A stretch of DNA of 41,789 bases from assembly GCF_024055725.1 (NCBI RefSeq), contig NZ_JAMXMX010000040.1, forward strand, positions 1-41,789, read 5' to 3'. The DNA is from Actinoallomurus spadix. Its GTDB lineage: Bacteria; Actinomycetota; Actinomycetes; Streptosporangiales; Streptosporangiaceae. Every line of letters starts with the position of its first letter. Position 1 is the first letter of the stretch. The notes below the pieces were generated by a model. The model made no database searches. It saw only the letters and a program-made list of their open reading frames with translations, and was not told the DNA's origin. Below are positions 25,123 to 33,418 of the stretch, in pieces. The position numbers and the translations under genes are program-made.

Positions 25123-25128
25123 TACGTT
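25123..25128 (+). promoter_or_regulatory. Candidate -10 box for erpA
   Basis: TACGTT, 66 bases before the erpA ATG. Confidence 0.35.
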
Positions 25129-25194
25129 GTGCGAAGAGGCAAGCGACAACATCACGGCCGCCGCGAGGCGACCGGGCCAATCGGGAGTCAGCAC

Positions 25195-25548
25195 ATGACG
25201 GTTCCAGCCGAGACCGGCACGCAGCAGGGCGTCGTCCTTACGGACGCCGCCGCGGAGAAGGCCAAGAGCCTGCTCGAGCAGCAGGGCGAAGAAGGTCTCG
25301 CGCTGCGCGTGCAGGTCCAGCCGGGTGGGTGCTCGGGCCTGATCTACCAGCTCTACTTCGACGACCGCGAGGTCGACGGCGACTTCGTCCAGGACTTCAA
25401 CGGCCTCGCCGTCCGCGTCGACCGGATGAGCGTTCCGTACCTCGCGGGCGCGACGATCGACTTCGTCGACACCATCGAGAAGCAGGGCTTCACGATCGAC
25501 AACCCGAACGCCAGCGGCTCCTGCGCCTGCGGCGACTCGTTCCACTGA
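25195..25548 (+). CDS. erpA: A-type iron-sulfur cluster carrier/insertion protein
   Basis: The 117-residue protein belongs to the HesB/IscA/ErpA family. The three cluster-binding cysteines are in PGGCSGL (about residue 46) and near the C-terminus in GSCACGDSF. Such proteins pass Fe-S clusters to targets; nearby candidates in this window are NadA, the Rieske protein QcrA and LipA. The ATG at 25195 has GGGAG seven bases upstream. The place between nadA and adenosine kinase partly matches M. tuberculosis (Rv2204c near Rv2202c). Confidence 0.93.
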   Translation: MTVPAETGTQQGVVLTDAAAEKAKSLLEQQGEEGLALRVQVQPGGCSGLIYQLYFDDREVDGDFVQDFNGLAVRVDRMSVPYLAGATIDFVDTIEKQGFTIDNPNASGSCACGDSFH

Positions 25549-25569
25549 GCCTCCAGGGCTTCGCGCGAT

Positions 25570-25606
25570 GATGCCCGCGACCGGGTCCACCCCGGGCGCG
25601 GGCATC
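25570..25606 (+). terminator. Hairpin terminator after erpA
   Basis: GATGCCCGCG (25570-25579) pairs with CGCGGGCATC (25597-25606), with an inner CCGGG/CCCGG stem; a long, strong hairpin 21 bases after the erpA stop. Confidence 0.75.
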
Positions 25607-25632
25607 CGGCGTGTCCGGGCCTGGTTAGGCAG

Positions 25633-25638
25633 TACCCT
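25633..25638 (+). promoter_or_regulatory. Candidate -10 box for the PfkB kinase gene
   Basis: TACCCT, 76 bases before the GTG at 25715. Confidence 0.3.
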
Positions 25639-25714
25639 TGCCGGGTTTGAAACGCCATTCGAGACGGCCCCGCGTCAACGACGAGGCCGCCGAACCGACG
25701 AGGAGATCGACGTC

Positions 25715-26680
25715 GTGCGCATCGCTGTAGCCGGCTCCATCGCAACCGACCACCTGATGAGCTTCCCGGGGCGGTTCGCGGACCAGCTCATCCCCGACCA
25801 GCTGCACACCGTGTCGCTGTCCTTCCTCGTCGACGAGCTGGAGATCAGGCGCGGCGGCGTAGCGGCCAACATCTGCTTCGGCATGGGCCTGCTCGGCCAG
25901 CGTCCGATCCTCGTCGGCGCGGTGGGCGACGACTTCGCCGACTACCGGTCCTGGCTGGAGCGGCACGGCGTGGACACGTCGTCGGTGCACGTCTCCGACC
26001 TGCACCACACCGCCCGGTTCCTGTGCACGACGGACCAGGACCACAACCAGATCGCCTCGTTCTACACGGGCGCGATGAGCGAGGCCCGCCAGATCGAGCT
26101 GCAGCCGATCGCCGAGCGGGTCGGCGGCATCGACCTGGTCCTCATCGGCGCCGACGACCCCGACGCGATGATCCGCCACACCGAGGAGTGCCGCGCCCGC
26201 GGCATCGCGTTCGCGGCCGACCCCTCCCAGCAGCTCGCCCGGATGGACGACGTGCGGGAGCTGATCGACGGCGCCGCGTACCTGTTCACCAACGAGTACG
26301 AGGCGTCGCTGTGCGAGCAGAAGACCGGCTGGTCGAGCGAGGAGATCCTGTCCCGCGTCGGCGTCCGCGTCACCACGCTCGGCCCGAAGGGCGTGCGCGT
26401 CGAGCGCGCCGGTGAGCCGAGCCTGCACATCGACGCCGCTCCGGAGGTACGGAAGATCGAGCCGACGGGCGTCGGTGACGCGTTCCGCGCCGGGTTCCTG
26501 ACGGCGCTCGCCTGGGGGCTGTCCCTCGAACGCGCCGCGCAGACCGGCAACCTCCTCGCCGCGCACGCGCTGGAGGTCGCCGGCCCGCAGGAGTACACAC
26601 TGCACGGCGAGCGGTTCGTCGAGCGGTTCGCCGACGCGTACGGCTCGGACGCCGCCGCTGAGATCGCCCGGCACATCTGA
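25715..26680 (+). CDS. adoK: PfkB-family carbohydrate kinase, adenosine kinase-like
   Basis: The 321-residue ribokinase-family enzyme starts VRIAVAGSIATDHLM, carries the substrate/lid segment RRGGVAANICFGMGLLG (about 46-62) and the C-terminal ATP/anion-hole motif PTGVGDAFRAGF with the catalytic aspartate (about residue 253). The gene matches the position of adoK/cbhK (Rv2202c), shown to be an adenosine kinase in M. tuberculosis, so purine salvage is likely; another sugar or nucleoside cannot be excluded. The start is GTG 25715 after GAGGAGATC; the upstream in-frame extension covers the erpA terminator and is rejected. Confidence 0.85.
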   Translation: MRIAVAGSIATDHLMSFPGRFADQLIPDQLHTVSLSFLVDELEIRRGGVAANICFGMGLLGQRPILVGAVGDDFADYRSWLERHGVDTSSVHVSDLHHTARFLCTTDQDHNQIASFYTGAMSEARQIELQPIAERVGGIDLVLIGADDPDAMIRHTEECRARGIAFAADPSQQLARMDDVRELIDGAAYLFTNEYEASLCEQKTGWSSEEILSRVGVRVTTLGPKGVRVERAGEPSLHIDAAPEVRKIEPTGVGDAFRAGFLTALAWGLSLERAAQTGNLLAAHALEVAGPQEYTLHGERFVERFADAYGSDAAAEIARHI

Positions 26681-26693
26681 CCACGTCCTCCGT

Positions 26694-26725
26694 GCCCGCT
26701 CCGCCCCTCAGCGGCCGGAGCGGGC
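26694..26725 (+). terminator. Hairpin terminator after the adoK-like gene
   Basis: Ten-base perfect arms GCCCGCTCCG (26694-26703) and CGGAGCGGGC (26716-26725) around a 12-base loop, 13 bases after the stop. Confidence 0.75.
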
Positions 26726-26755
26726 GCTCACTCGTTCAGGCAGTCCGTAGCAGCG

Positions 26756-26870
26756 ACCGGAGCGTGAGCGGCGCGCGTCGTCTGGACTGAGGAGCGCAGG
26801 GAGCGCAGCAACCGGAGCGTGAGCGGCGCGCGTCGTCTGGACTGAGGAGCGCAGGGAGCGAAGCGACCGG
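26756..26870. repeat. 55-base tandem repeat, two copies plus a truncated third
   Basis: Copies begin ACCGGAGCG at 26756, 26811 and 26866, an exact 55-base period. Copies 1 and 2 are identical over their first 50 bases (through ...GCAGGGAGCG) and differ in the last five; copy 3 stops after ACCGGAGCG. The unit is rich in GAGCG/GGAGC words. The block lies in the gap between the adoK-like gene and tusA and has no coding potential. Confidence 0.85.
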
Positions 26871-26881
26871 AGCGACGAGGG

Positions 26882-26989
26882 AAGACGGCGCGTTGGGCGC
26901 CGCGAACCGCGCTCGCGGAGCGAGCGCCGTCAGACGCGAGGAAAGACGGCGCGTTGGGCGCCGCGAACCGCGCTCGCGGAGCGAGCGCC
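26882..26989. repeat. 47-base direct repeat, two copies, with internal palindromes
   Basis: Identical copies at 26882-26928 and 26943-26989 (61-base period). Each begins AAGACGGCGCG and contains the palindromic stem GCGCTCG-CGGAG-CGAGCGC. The second copy ends two bases before the tusA stop codon, so it may also act as a terminator for the minus-strand desulfurase-tusA unit. Confidence 0.85.
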
Positions 26990-26991
26990 AT

Positions 26992-27291
26992 TCAATACGT
27001 GCGGCGGATGTGGAAGGCCCAGCCGCGGGGGAGGGTCTCCTCGCGGACGAAGTCCTGGGACTTCATCCGGCACCAGGCGGGCACGTCCGTGCGCGCGGCG
27101 ACGTCGTCCGCCTGCACCGCGATGATCTGGCCGACCGGCACCTCGCCGATGCGCTCGGCGAGCATGATGATCGGGATCGGGCACTTGCGGCCCAGCGCGT
27201 CGATGGTCAGGACCGGCATGGGGCCCTGATACGCCGGGGGCGTCGCCTCCCGGGGAATCTCCCGCTCGGCCCGGCGGCGCCTCAGCCCCAT
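26992..27291 (-). CDS. TusA family sulfurtransferase
   Basis: The 99-residue protein has the TusA/SirA signature LGRKCPIPIIML with the sulfur-carrying cysteine at about residue 37, followed by the ferredoxin-like strand pattern VGQIIAVQADDVAARTDVPAWC and RGWAFHIRR. TusA proteins receive persulfide from cysteine desulfurases and pass it on, for example to tRNA thiolation or molybdenum cofactor. The gene starts 9 bases after the desulfurase stop on the same strand, with GGGAG upstream, supporting a two-protein sulfur relay. The acceptor is unknown. Confidence 0.9.
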   Translation of the reverse strand: MGLRRRRAEREIPREATPPAYQGPMPVLTIDALGRKCPIPIIMLAERIGEVPVGQIIAVQADDVAARTDVPAWCRMKSQDFVREETLPRGWAFHIRRTY

Positions 27292-27300
27292 CGCATCTCC

Positions 27301-28440
27301 CTACTCACTGACTTGAACCCCCGCCGTACGGCGGAGCCGGGCCACGGCACCGGGCAGAACCGCGAGGAAACGGTCGACATCGGTCGCGCTGGTTCCGCGA
27401 GGGAGCGATACCCGGACGTTCCCGTGGGTAATCACCCCCATCGCCTCCAGGACGTGGCTGGGACGCAGCGTATCGGCCGTACACGAACTGCCGGAAGAAA
27501 CCGCGAAACCGAGCCGGTCCAGTTCGGTGAGGAGCGCCTCGCCCTCGACGTACAGGCAGGAGAACGTCACCAGGTGCGGCAGGCGGCGCACGGGGTCGCC
27601 GATGACCTCGACGTCCTCGACGAGGTGGGGCACGCGCTCGCGGATCCGGTCGACGAGCGCGGACAGCCGCGGCCCGTCGCGCTCCATCTCCGCGGCGTAC
27701 GCCTCCAGCGCGGCGGCGGCGGCGACGGCTCCCGGGACGTTCTCGAACCCCGGGACCCGGCGGCCCTCGCGCTCGTCCTCCGGGAGCGGCGACCGCCACC
27801 GGGTGTTCTTCCGGATGACGAGCACGCCGACGCCCGGGGGACCGCCCCACTTGTGGGCGCTGGCGGCCAGCAGCGACCAGCCGGCGGGTACCTCGGCGCG
27901 GCCGGCGGACTGCGCCGCGTCGACGAACAGCGGGACGCGCGCCGCGCGGCAGGCCTCGGCGACCTCCGCGACCGGCTGCAGCGTGCCGACCTCGTGGTTC
28001 GCGGACTGCAGGCAGGCCAGTGCCGTGTCGGGGCGCAGCGCCGCCGCGAACTCCTCCGGGTCGACCCGTCCCGTACGGTCGACGCCGACCGTGGTCACCC
28101 TGCCGCCCTCGCGTTCGTGCAGCGCGGCGGTGTGCAGGACGCTGGAGTGCTCGACGGCGCCGACGACCAGGTGCCGGCCGGTCCGACGGCGGGCCGACAG
28201 CGCGCCGAGCATCGCCAGGTGCACGGCCTGGGTGCCGGAGGACGTGAAGAACGTCTCGTCGGGGCGTACGCCGAACGCGACGGCGACCTTGGCCCTGGCC
28301 TGGTCGAGCAGCAGGCGGGCGCGGCGGGCGTCGCCGTAGAGCCGCTGCGGGTCGGCCCAGCCGCCGTCCAGGGCGGCGACCAGGGCGTCCCGGGCCGCCG
28401 GATGCAGGGATTCGGTGGACGCCGCATCGAAGTAGGCCAC
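27301..28440 (-). CDS. Cysteine desulfurase (class V aminotransferase fold)
   Basis: This PLP enzyme takes sulfur from cysteine. The 379-residue product has the N-terminal YFDAAST motif, the cofactor lysine in SAHKWGGPPGVG (about residue 195), FVDAAQSAG, and the catalytic-loop cysteine in VSSGSSCTADT (about residue 320). It is NifS/IscS-like rather than SufS-like, and no scaffold gene is nearby. The GTG at 28440 has TAGTGT seven bases upstream and no Shine-Dalgarno, so the mRNA is probably leaderless. It diverges from ctaC and precedes tusA. Confidence 0.93.
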   Translation of the reverse strand: MAYFDAASTESLHPAARDALVAALDGGWADPQRLYGDARRARLLLDQARAKVAVAFGVRPDETFFTSSGTQAVHLAMLGALSARRRTGRHLVVGAVEHSSVLHTAALHEREGGRVTTVGVDRTGRVDPEEFAAALRPDTALACLQSANHEVGTLQPVAEVAEACRAARVPLFVDAAQSAGRAEVPAGWSLLAASAHKWGGPPGVGVLVIRKNTRWRSPLPEDEREGRRVPGFENVPGAVAAAAALEAYAAEMERDGPRLSALVDRIRERVPHLVEDVEVIGDPVRRLPHLVTFSCLYVEGEALLTELDRLGFAVSSGSSCTADTLRPSHVLEAMGVITHGNVRVSLPRGTSATDVDRFLAVLPGAVARLRRTAGVQVSE

Positions 28441-28447
28441 GGAGAAG

Positions 28448-28453
28448 ACACTA
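28448..28453 (-). promoter_or_regulatory. Candidate -10 box for leaderless cysteine desulfurase
   Basis: TAGTGT on the minus strand, 7 nt before the GTG at 28440. Confidence 0.42.
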
Positions 28454-28489
28454 ACGGGGGTCCCAAGTGGGTGTCCGCGACCCTCACGC

Positions 28490-28495
28490 TAATGT
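28490..28495 (+). promoter_or_regulatory. Candidate -10 box for ctaC
   Basis: TAATGT, 68 bases before the ctaC GTG; no convincing -35 at 16-18 bases. Confidence 0.35.
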
Positions 28496-28563
28496 TTGGT
28501 CGACAAGCGTGAACATCGAACTGATCGCCCGGTGATTCGGGCTTCATCGTGGGAAGGCAATCC

Positions 28564-29397
28564 GTGAGTCCGACCCGCCGTAGGAAGCGGCACATGCCCG
28601 TGCGCCCCGCAGCGCCGAGCCCGCGGCGACGCATGCTGCAGGGCGCCGCGGTGCTCTCCATGCTGGCCCTCGCCACGACGGCGTGCTCCGGCGAAGGCAA
28701 GCGTCTCGGTCTGCCCGATCCGGTCACCGAGCAGGCCAAGCGCGTCGTGACCCTGTGGCAGGGGTCATGGATCGCGGCGTTCGCCGTCGGTGCGCTCGTG
28801 TGGGGGCTGATCATCTGGGCGGTGCTGTTCCACCGCAAGCGTTCCGACCAGCTGCCGCCGCAGGTCCGGTACAACCTGCCGATCGAGATGCTGTACACCG
28901 TCGTGCCGTTCATCATCATCGCGGTGCTGTTCTACTTCACCGCGCGCGACGAGACGTATCTCAACAAGGTCAGCAAGTCGAGCGATCCGGGTCAGGTCAC
29001 CCTCGTCAACGTGACCGCCTTCCAGTGGAGCTGGCAGTTCGACTACCCGCAGTACCACACCAAGCCGATCGTCGGTCAGCCCACGGGCCCCGACGCCACC
29101 AACAAGCCCGTCCTCGTCATCCCGGTCGGGCAGCGGGTACGCTTCCACCTGGTCTCGACGGACGTCATCCACTCCTTCTGGGTTCCCTCGTTCATCTTCA
29201 AGCGGGACATCATCCCCGGTGCCCGTTCCGGGCAGGACTTCGAGGTCACCCCCACCAAGACGGGAACGTTCGAGGGACGCTGCGCTGAGTTCTGTGGCGT
29301 CGACCACAGCCGGATGCTCTTCCAGGTGAAGATCGTCACGCCGCAGGAGTTCCAGCAGTTCATCTCGAGCCATCAGGCGAGCGGGAGCGCTCAGTGA
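28564..29397 (+). CDS. ctaC: Cytochrome c oxidase subunit II
   Basis: Subunit II of the aa3 oxidase accepts electrons at its CuA centre. The 277-residue product has an N-terminal signal with a cysteine in ATTACSGEG that may be lipid-modified, two transmembrane helices (about 50-75 and 90-115), and the extracellular cupredoxin domain with CuA ligands in the [16 protein letters not shown] segment plus the upstream histidine in VIHSFWVP. The aromatic FQWSWQF electron-entry patch is present. The start is GTG 28564 because GGAAGG precedes it. Its stop overlaps ctaD by four bases. Confidence 0.96.
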   Translation: MSPTRRRKRHMPVRPAAPSPRRRMLQGAAVLSMLALATTACSGEGKRLGLPDPVTEQAKRVVTLWQGSWIAAFAVGALVWGLIIWAVLFHRKRSDQLPPQVRYNLPIEMLYTVVPFIIIAVLFYFTARDETYLNKVSKSSDPGQVTLVNVTAFQWSWQFDYPQYHTKPIVGQPTGPDATNKPVLVIPVGQRVRFHLVSTDVIHSFWVPSFIFKRDIIPGARSGQDFEVTPTKTGTFEGRCAEFCGVDHSRMLFQVKIVTPQEFQQFISSHQASGSAQ

Positions 29398-31070
29398 CCA
29401 CGACCATCACTCATTCCACCCCCTCCGCGCCGGCGTTCCGGCCGCGGCCGAGCAAGGGCCGCGTCATCGTGTCGTGGCTGTCGTCCACGGACCACAAGGT
29501 GATCGGGTACATGTACCTGATCACGTCGTTCGTGTTCTTCGGCATCGGCGGCATCATGGCGCTGTTCATGCGCAGCGAGCTGGCCAAGCCGGGCCTGCAG
29601 ATCATGAGCAACGAGCAGTTCAACCAGCTGTTCACCATGCATGGCACGGTCATGCTGCTCATGTTCGCGACGCCGCTGTTCGTCGGCTTCGGCAACGTGA
29701 TCATGCCGCTGCAGATCGGGTCGCCTGACGTGGCGTTCCCGCGCATGAACATGCTGAGCTTCTACTTCTTCGTGTTCGGCAGCCTGATCACCCTCGCCGG
29801 GTTCCTCACCCCGGGCGGCGCCGCCAGCTTCGGCTGGTACGCCTACACGCCGCTCTCGGACATCGTCCGCTCGCCGGAGATCGGCGGGGACATGTGGATC
29901 ATGGGTCTGACGCTGTCCGGTCTCGGCACGATCCTCGGTGGCGTCAACTTCATCACGACGATCTTCTGCATGCGGGCGCCGGGCATGACGATGTTCCGGA
30001 TGCCGATCTTCACGTGGAACATCCTGCTCACCTCGATCCTCGTGCTGATGGCGTTCCCGGTGCTCGCCGCCGCGCTGCTGGCCCTGGAGGCCGACCGTAA
30101 GCTCGGCGCGCACGTGTTCGACCCGGCCACCGGCGGTGCGATGCTCTGGCAGCACCTGTTCTGGTTCTTCGGGCACCCCGAGGTGTACATCGTCGCGCTG
30201 CCGTTCTTCGGCATCATCACCGAGATCCTGCCGGTGTTCAGCCGCAAGCCGGTGTTCGGTTACATCGGCCTGGTCGGCGCCACCATCGCGATCGCGGGCC
30301 TGTCCGTGACGGTGTGGGCGCACCACATGTTCCCCACCGGCCAGGTGCTGTTGCCGTTCTTCTCGTTCATGACGTTCCTGATCGCGGTCCCGACCGGGGT
30401 GAAGTTCTTCAACTGGGTCGGCACGATCTGGCGCGGGCATCTGACGTTCGAGACGCCGATGCTCTGGTCGATCGGCTTCCTCGTGACGTTCCTGTTCGGT
30501 GGCCTGACCGGCATCATCCTGGCCTCGCCGCCGCTGGACTTCCAGCTCAACGACTCCTACTTCGTCGTCGCGCACTTCCACTACGTGCTGTTCGGCACCG
30601 TGGTCTTCGCGATGTTCGCGGGCTTCTACTTCTGGTGGCCCAAGATGACGGGGAAGATGCTCAACGAGACCCTCGGGAAGATCCACTTCTGGCTGCTGTT
30701 CATCGGCTTCCACACGACCTTCCTGGTCCAGCACTGGCTCGGCGCGGAGGGCATGCAGCGTCGTGTCCCGGACTACGCCAAGGAGTTCACCACGCTGAAC
30801 GTCGTCTCGACGATCGGCGCGTTCATCCTGGCCACCTCGATGATCCCGTTCCTCTGGAACGTCTTCATCACCGCCAGGAGCGGCAAGCGCGTGGACGTCG
30901 ACGACCCGTGGGGCTTCGGCAACTCGCTCGAGTGGGCGACGTCCTGCCCGCCGCCGCGGCACAACTTCACCTCGATTCCGCGGATCCGGTCGGAGCGCCC
31001 GGCGTTCGACCTGCACTACCCGCACCGTGACCAGGCCGCCGTGACGGCCGGCGCCGGGAAGGAGGACTGA
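29394..31070 (+). CDS. ctaD: Cytochrome c oxidase subunit I
   Basis: The catalytic subunit of the aa3 terminal oxidase. The 558-residue protein has twelve hydrophobic segments; heme and copper ligands are recognisable in FTMHGTVML, the [10 protein letters not shown] block with the His-Tyr pair, VWAHHMF and AHFHYVLFG. It ends in a hydrophilic tail with SCPPPRHNF. It is coupled to ctaC by a GTGA overlap and followed one base later by ctaF. Confidence 0.98.
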   Translation: MTTTITHSTPSAPAFRPRPSKGRVIVSWLSSTDHKVIGYMYLITSFVFFGIGGIMALFMRSELAKPGLQIMSNEQFNQLFTMHGTVMLLMFATPLFVGFGNVIMPLQIGSPDVAFPRMNMLSFYFFVFGSLITLAGFLTPGGAASFGWYAYTPLSDIVRSPEIGGDMWIMGLTLSGLGTILGGVNFITTIFCMRAPGMTMFRMPIFTWNILLTSILVLMAFPVLAAALLALEADRKLGAHVFDPATGGAMLWQHLFWFFGHPEVYIVALPFFGIITEILPVFSRKPVFGYIGLVGATIAIAGLSVTVWAHHMFPTGQVLLPFFSFMTFLIAVPTGVKFFNWVGTIWRGHLTFETPMLWSIGFLVTFLFGGLTGIILASPPLDFQLNDSYFVVAHFHYVLFGTVVFAMFAGFYFWWPKMTGKMLNETLGKIHFWLLFIGFHTTFLVQHWLGAEGMQRRVPDYAKEFTTLNVVSTIGAFILATSMIPFLWNVFITARSGKRVDVDDPWGFGNSLEWATSCPPPRHNFTSIPRIRSERPAFDLHYPHRDQAAVTAGAGKED

Positions 31071-31071
31071 C

Positions 31072-31467
31072 ATGAAGATCGAGGGTTACCTGTTCGTCTT
31101 CTGCGCCCTGTTCTTCGCGGTGATGGACCTCATCTACTGGCTGTGGTCGCACGACCCGACCGGTACGACGGCCCTGGCGCTCACCATCGGCCTGGCGGGC
31201 CTCACCGGCTTCTACCTGCTGTTCACCGGCCGGCGGATCGACCCGCGGCCGGAGGACGACAAGGACGCCGACATCGCCGAGGGCGCCGGTGAGCTCGGGT
31301 TCTTCAGCCCGCACAGCTGGTGGCCGCTGTTCACGGCGCTCGCCGCCGCGACGGCCGCCCTGGGCGCCGTGTTCGGCTGGTGGCTGCTGCTCATCGGAAT
31401 GCTCGCGGTCGTCCTCGCGGCGATCGGGTTCGTCTTCGAGTACTACCGGGGTCACTTCTCCCACTGA
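31072..31467 (+). CDS. ctaF: Actinobacterial cytochrome c oxidase subunit IV
   Basis: The 131-residue protein has four transmembrane helices and the actinobacterial CtaF pattern: MKIEGYLFVFCALFFAVMDL start, GLTGFYLLFTGRRIDPRPEDD, then FFSPHSWWPLF and the ending EYYRGHF. It is an accessory subunit of the aa3 oxidase in the bc1-aa3 supercomplex. GGAGG lies just upstream of the ATG. Confidence 0.95.
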   Translation: MKIEGYLFVFCALFFAVMDLIYWLWSHDPTGTTALALTIGLAGLTGFYLLFTGRRIDPRPEDDKDADIAEGAGELGFFSPHSWWPLFTALAAATAALGAVFGWWLLLIGMLAVVLAAIGFVFEYYRGHFSH

Positions 31468-31480
31468 GGCAGACGCACGG

Positions 31481-31514
31481 AAGGCCGGCACCGCACACGC
31501 GGTGCCGGCCTTTT
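31481..31514 (+). terminator. Rho-independent terminator after ctaF
   Basis: Fourteen-base perfect arms (31481-31494 and 31499-31512, AAGGCCGGCACCGC and its complement) around ACAC, with a TTTT run at 31511-31514. The clearest terminator in the window. Confidence 0.9.
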
Positions 31515-31638
31515 CGTCGTCACGGGCATGCCGGCGATCGGTGGCGCGGGACAGGCGAACCGAGGACGTCAAGCGTCCACAAGGCGGCAGAGCGCCCGGC
31601 GGCCGGCGACGGGTGGCCGGGCGTGGGGTCGCGGGCGT

Positions 31639-31670
31639 GAGGTGGCGCGGTCAGGAGGTGGCGCGGTCAG
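31639..31670. repeat. 16-base tandem repeat, two copies
   Basis: GAGGTGGCGCGGTCAG repeated directly in the GC-rich gap (31515-31711) between ctaF and trpD, which shows nothing else recognisable. Confidence 0.6.
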
Positions 31671-31711
31671 GAGGCGTGGGGCGGGGCGTGGTCCGGCGTG
31701 CGGCCGCGTGG

Positions 31712-32761
31712 TCAGGCGGCGCGGCGGCGGGTGGCCGCGACCCAGCGGTCGAGCAGGGCGGCGGCCGCGCCGGAGTCGATGGCCTCCAGCGTCCGGGCGT
31801 ACGCCGCGGAGAGGGTCTCGGTCAGCGCGTCGGCCGGAGGTGCGCCCTCCGCCGCGACGAGCGCCGCGGCGGCGTTGAGGGCCACGATGTCGCGCACCGG
31901 GCCCCGCTCCCCGCCCAGGACCGCGCGGGCCACCGCGGCGTTGTGGGCGGCGTCGGCGCCGCGCAGGTCGTCCGGGGTGGCGCGGGGGATGCCGAGGTCG
32001 GCCGGGTCGAAGACCGTCTCGGTGGCGGTGCCGTCGCGGACCACCCAGATGACCGAGGTCGACGTCGTCGTCAGCTCGTCCAGCCCGTCGTCGCCGCGGA
32101 ACACCAGCGACGAGCAGCCGCGCTCGGCGAACACCCCGGCGACGATCCCCGCCATGCGCGGGTGGAAGACCCCGACCGCCTGCGCGGAGGGCCGGGCCGG
32201 GTTCGTCAGCGGGCCGAGGAAGTTGAACACCGTCGGCACGCGCAGCTCGGCGCGGGTCTTGGCGGCGTACTTCAGCGCCGAGTGGTAGAGCGGCGCGAAG
32301 CAGAAGGTGATGCCGACCTCGTCGGCGACCTCGGCCGTCGCGGCCGGCGGCAGGTCGATGACGACGCCGAGCTCCTCCAGCACGTCGGCGGCCCCGCAGG
32401 ACGACGACGCCGCCCGGTTGCCGTGCTTGACCATGCGCGCGCCCGCGGAGGCGGCGACGATGGCGCCCATGGTGGAGACGTTGACGGTGTGCGCGCGGTC
32501 GCCACCGGTGCCGACGAGGTCGACCGCGGGTCCCGGCAGGCTGATCCGCCGCGCGTGGCCGAGCATGCCCTCCGCGAGCCCCGCGACCTCGGCGACGGTC
32601 TCGCCCTTCGCCCGCAGCGCGACGGCGAACCCGGCGATCTGCACGTCGGTCGCCTGGCCGGACATGATCTCGTTCATCGCCCAGGCCGTCTCGTCCGACG
32701 ACAGCGATTCGCCGTCGATCAGAGCGTTGAGGAGCGCGGGCCACGTCGTACGCGGGTCCAT
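31712..32761 (-). CDS. trpD: Anthranilate phosphoribosyltransferase
   Basis: TrpD adds phosphoribose to anthranilate in tryptophan synthesis. The 349-residue product has the PRPP-binding [16 protein letters not shown] motif (about residues 78-93), the [21 protein letters not shown] block and the domain-joining [13 protein letters not shown]. The ATG at 32761 follows GAAGAGG. No other trp genes are near; trpD beside ctaE is also the arrangement in M. tuberculosis (Rv2192c). It lies 44 bases after the receiver-like gene on the same strand. Confidence 0.96.
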   Translation of the reverse strand: MDPRTTWPALLNALIDGESLSSDETAWAMNEIMSGQATDVQIAGFAVALRAKGETVAEVAGLAEGMLGHARRISLPGPAVDLVGTGGDRAHTVNVSTMGAIVAASAGARMVKHGNRAASSSCGAADVLEELGVVIDLPPAATAEVADEVGITFCFAPLYHSALKYAAKTRAELRVPTVFNFLGPLTNPARPSAQAVGVFHPRMAGIVAGVFAERGCSSLVFRGDDGLDELTTTSTSVIWVVRDGTATETVFDPADLGIPRATPDDLRGADAAHNAAVARAVLGGERGPVRDIVALNAAAALVAAEGAPPADALTETLSAAYARTLEAIDSGAAAALLDRWVAATRRRAA

Positions 32762-32805
32762 GGGTGCCTCTTCGGGGTACGCCGGCGTCCGCGGCGGGCG
32801 GACGG

Positions 32806-33243
32806 CTACTGGACGGACAGGCGGGGCTCGGCGTCGCCGACGCGCCCTTCCAGGCGGCGGCGCATCAGGTCGGCGACGCCCTCGGCCAGCGCGACCGGGT
32901 CGATCGGCTGGGAGGCCACGGCGTCGGCGCGGGACCAGGTCGCGAGCCAGCCGTCGTCGCGGCGGGCGATGATGACCATGATCGGCGGGCAGTGGTAGAT
33001 CTCGTCCTTGGCCTGCCGGGCGATGCCCATGCCGCCGGCCGGGCGGGCCTCGCCGTCGAGGATCACCACGTCGACGTCGCCCTTGTCGAGGTGGGCGAAC
33101 ACGGCGGGCTCCGTCGCGACCTCGACGAACTCGACCTTCGGCAGGCCGGGCGCGGGGCGGCGGCCGATCGCGAGGCGCACCTCGTTGCGGGTGTTCGCGT
33201 CGTCGCTGTATACGAGGACCTTCATGGTCTCTTCGGTGCTCAT
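32806..33243 (-). CDS. Atypical response-regulator receiver-like protein
   Basis: The 145-residue protein folds as a receiver by pattern: [12 protein letters not shown] has the acidic pair, [10 protein letters not shown] carries the would-be phospho-acceptor aspartate (about residue 66), then PPIMVIIA and a final SQPIDP. The switch Thr/Ser and the conserved lysine (usually KP) are not seen; Gln replaces the lysine, so it may not be phosphorylated in the usual way. There is no output domain. Starts at 33255 and 33225 are alternatives. It precedes trpD and diverges from ctaE. Similar stand-alone proteins occur here in other actinobacteria; function unknown. Confidence 0.75.
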   Translation of the reverse strand: MSTEETMKVLVYSDDANTRNEVRLAIGRRPAPGLPKVEFVEVATEPAVFAHLDKGDVDVVILDGEARPAGGMGIARQAKDEIYHCPPIMVIIARRDDGWLATWSRADAVASQPIDPVALAEGVADLMRRRLEGRVGDAEPRLSVQ

Positions 33244-33405
33244 CGGCTCATCCATGGGTTACGTGGTCGCGTGATACGAGCCCGATGCTACCGGGAGATG
33301 GCGCGGCGGCGGAGAGGGCCGTCCGCCTACGGCCTCACCGACCTGCCGTGAGGAGGCGAATCGCCTCTACAGGGGGGTCGTGCACGGAGCCGGGGACGGT
33401 GCCGC

Positions 33406-33411
33406 AATAAT
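33406..33411 (+). promoter_or_regulatory. Candidate -10 box for leaderless ctaE
   Basis: AATAAT, one base from TATAAT, lies exactly 7 nt before the GTG at 33419. Confidence 0.45.
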
Positions 33412-33418
33412 GCTGCCC

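Noticed and set aside
26756-26989. CRISPR array
   Set aside because: Two to three direct copies in two different families, no regular spacers and no cas genes.
26728-26991. A repetitive peptide frame (RGAQRAVFPR units) in the 26.7-27.0 kb block
   Set aside because: The peptide repeat merely reflects the DNA tandem repeats; the two families have periods of 55 and 61 bases, neither a multiple of three, so no frame is maintained.
29391-31073. A 560-codon minus-strand open frame rich in Glu/Arg/His
   Set aside because: Exact antisense shadow of ctaD.
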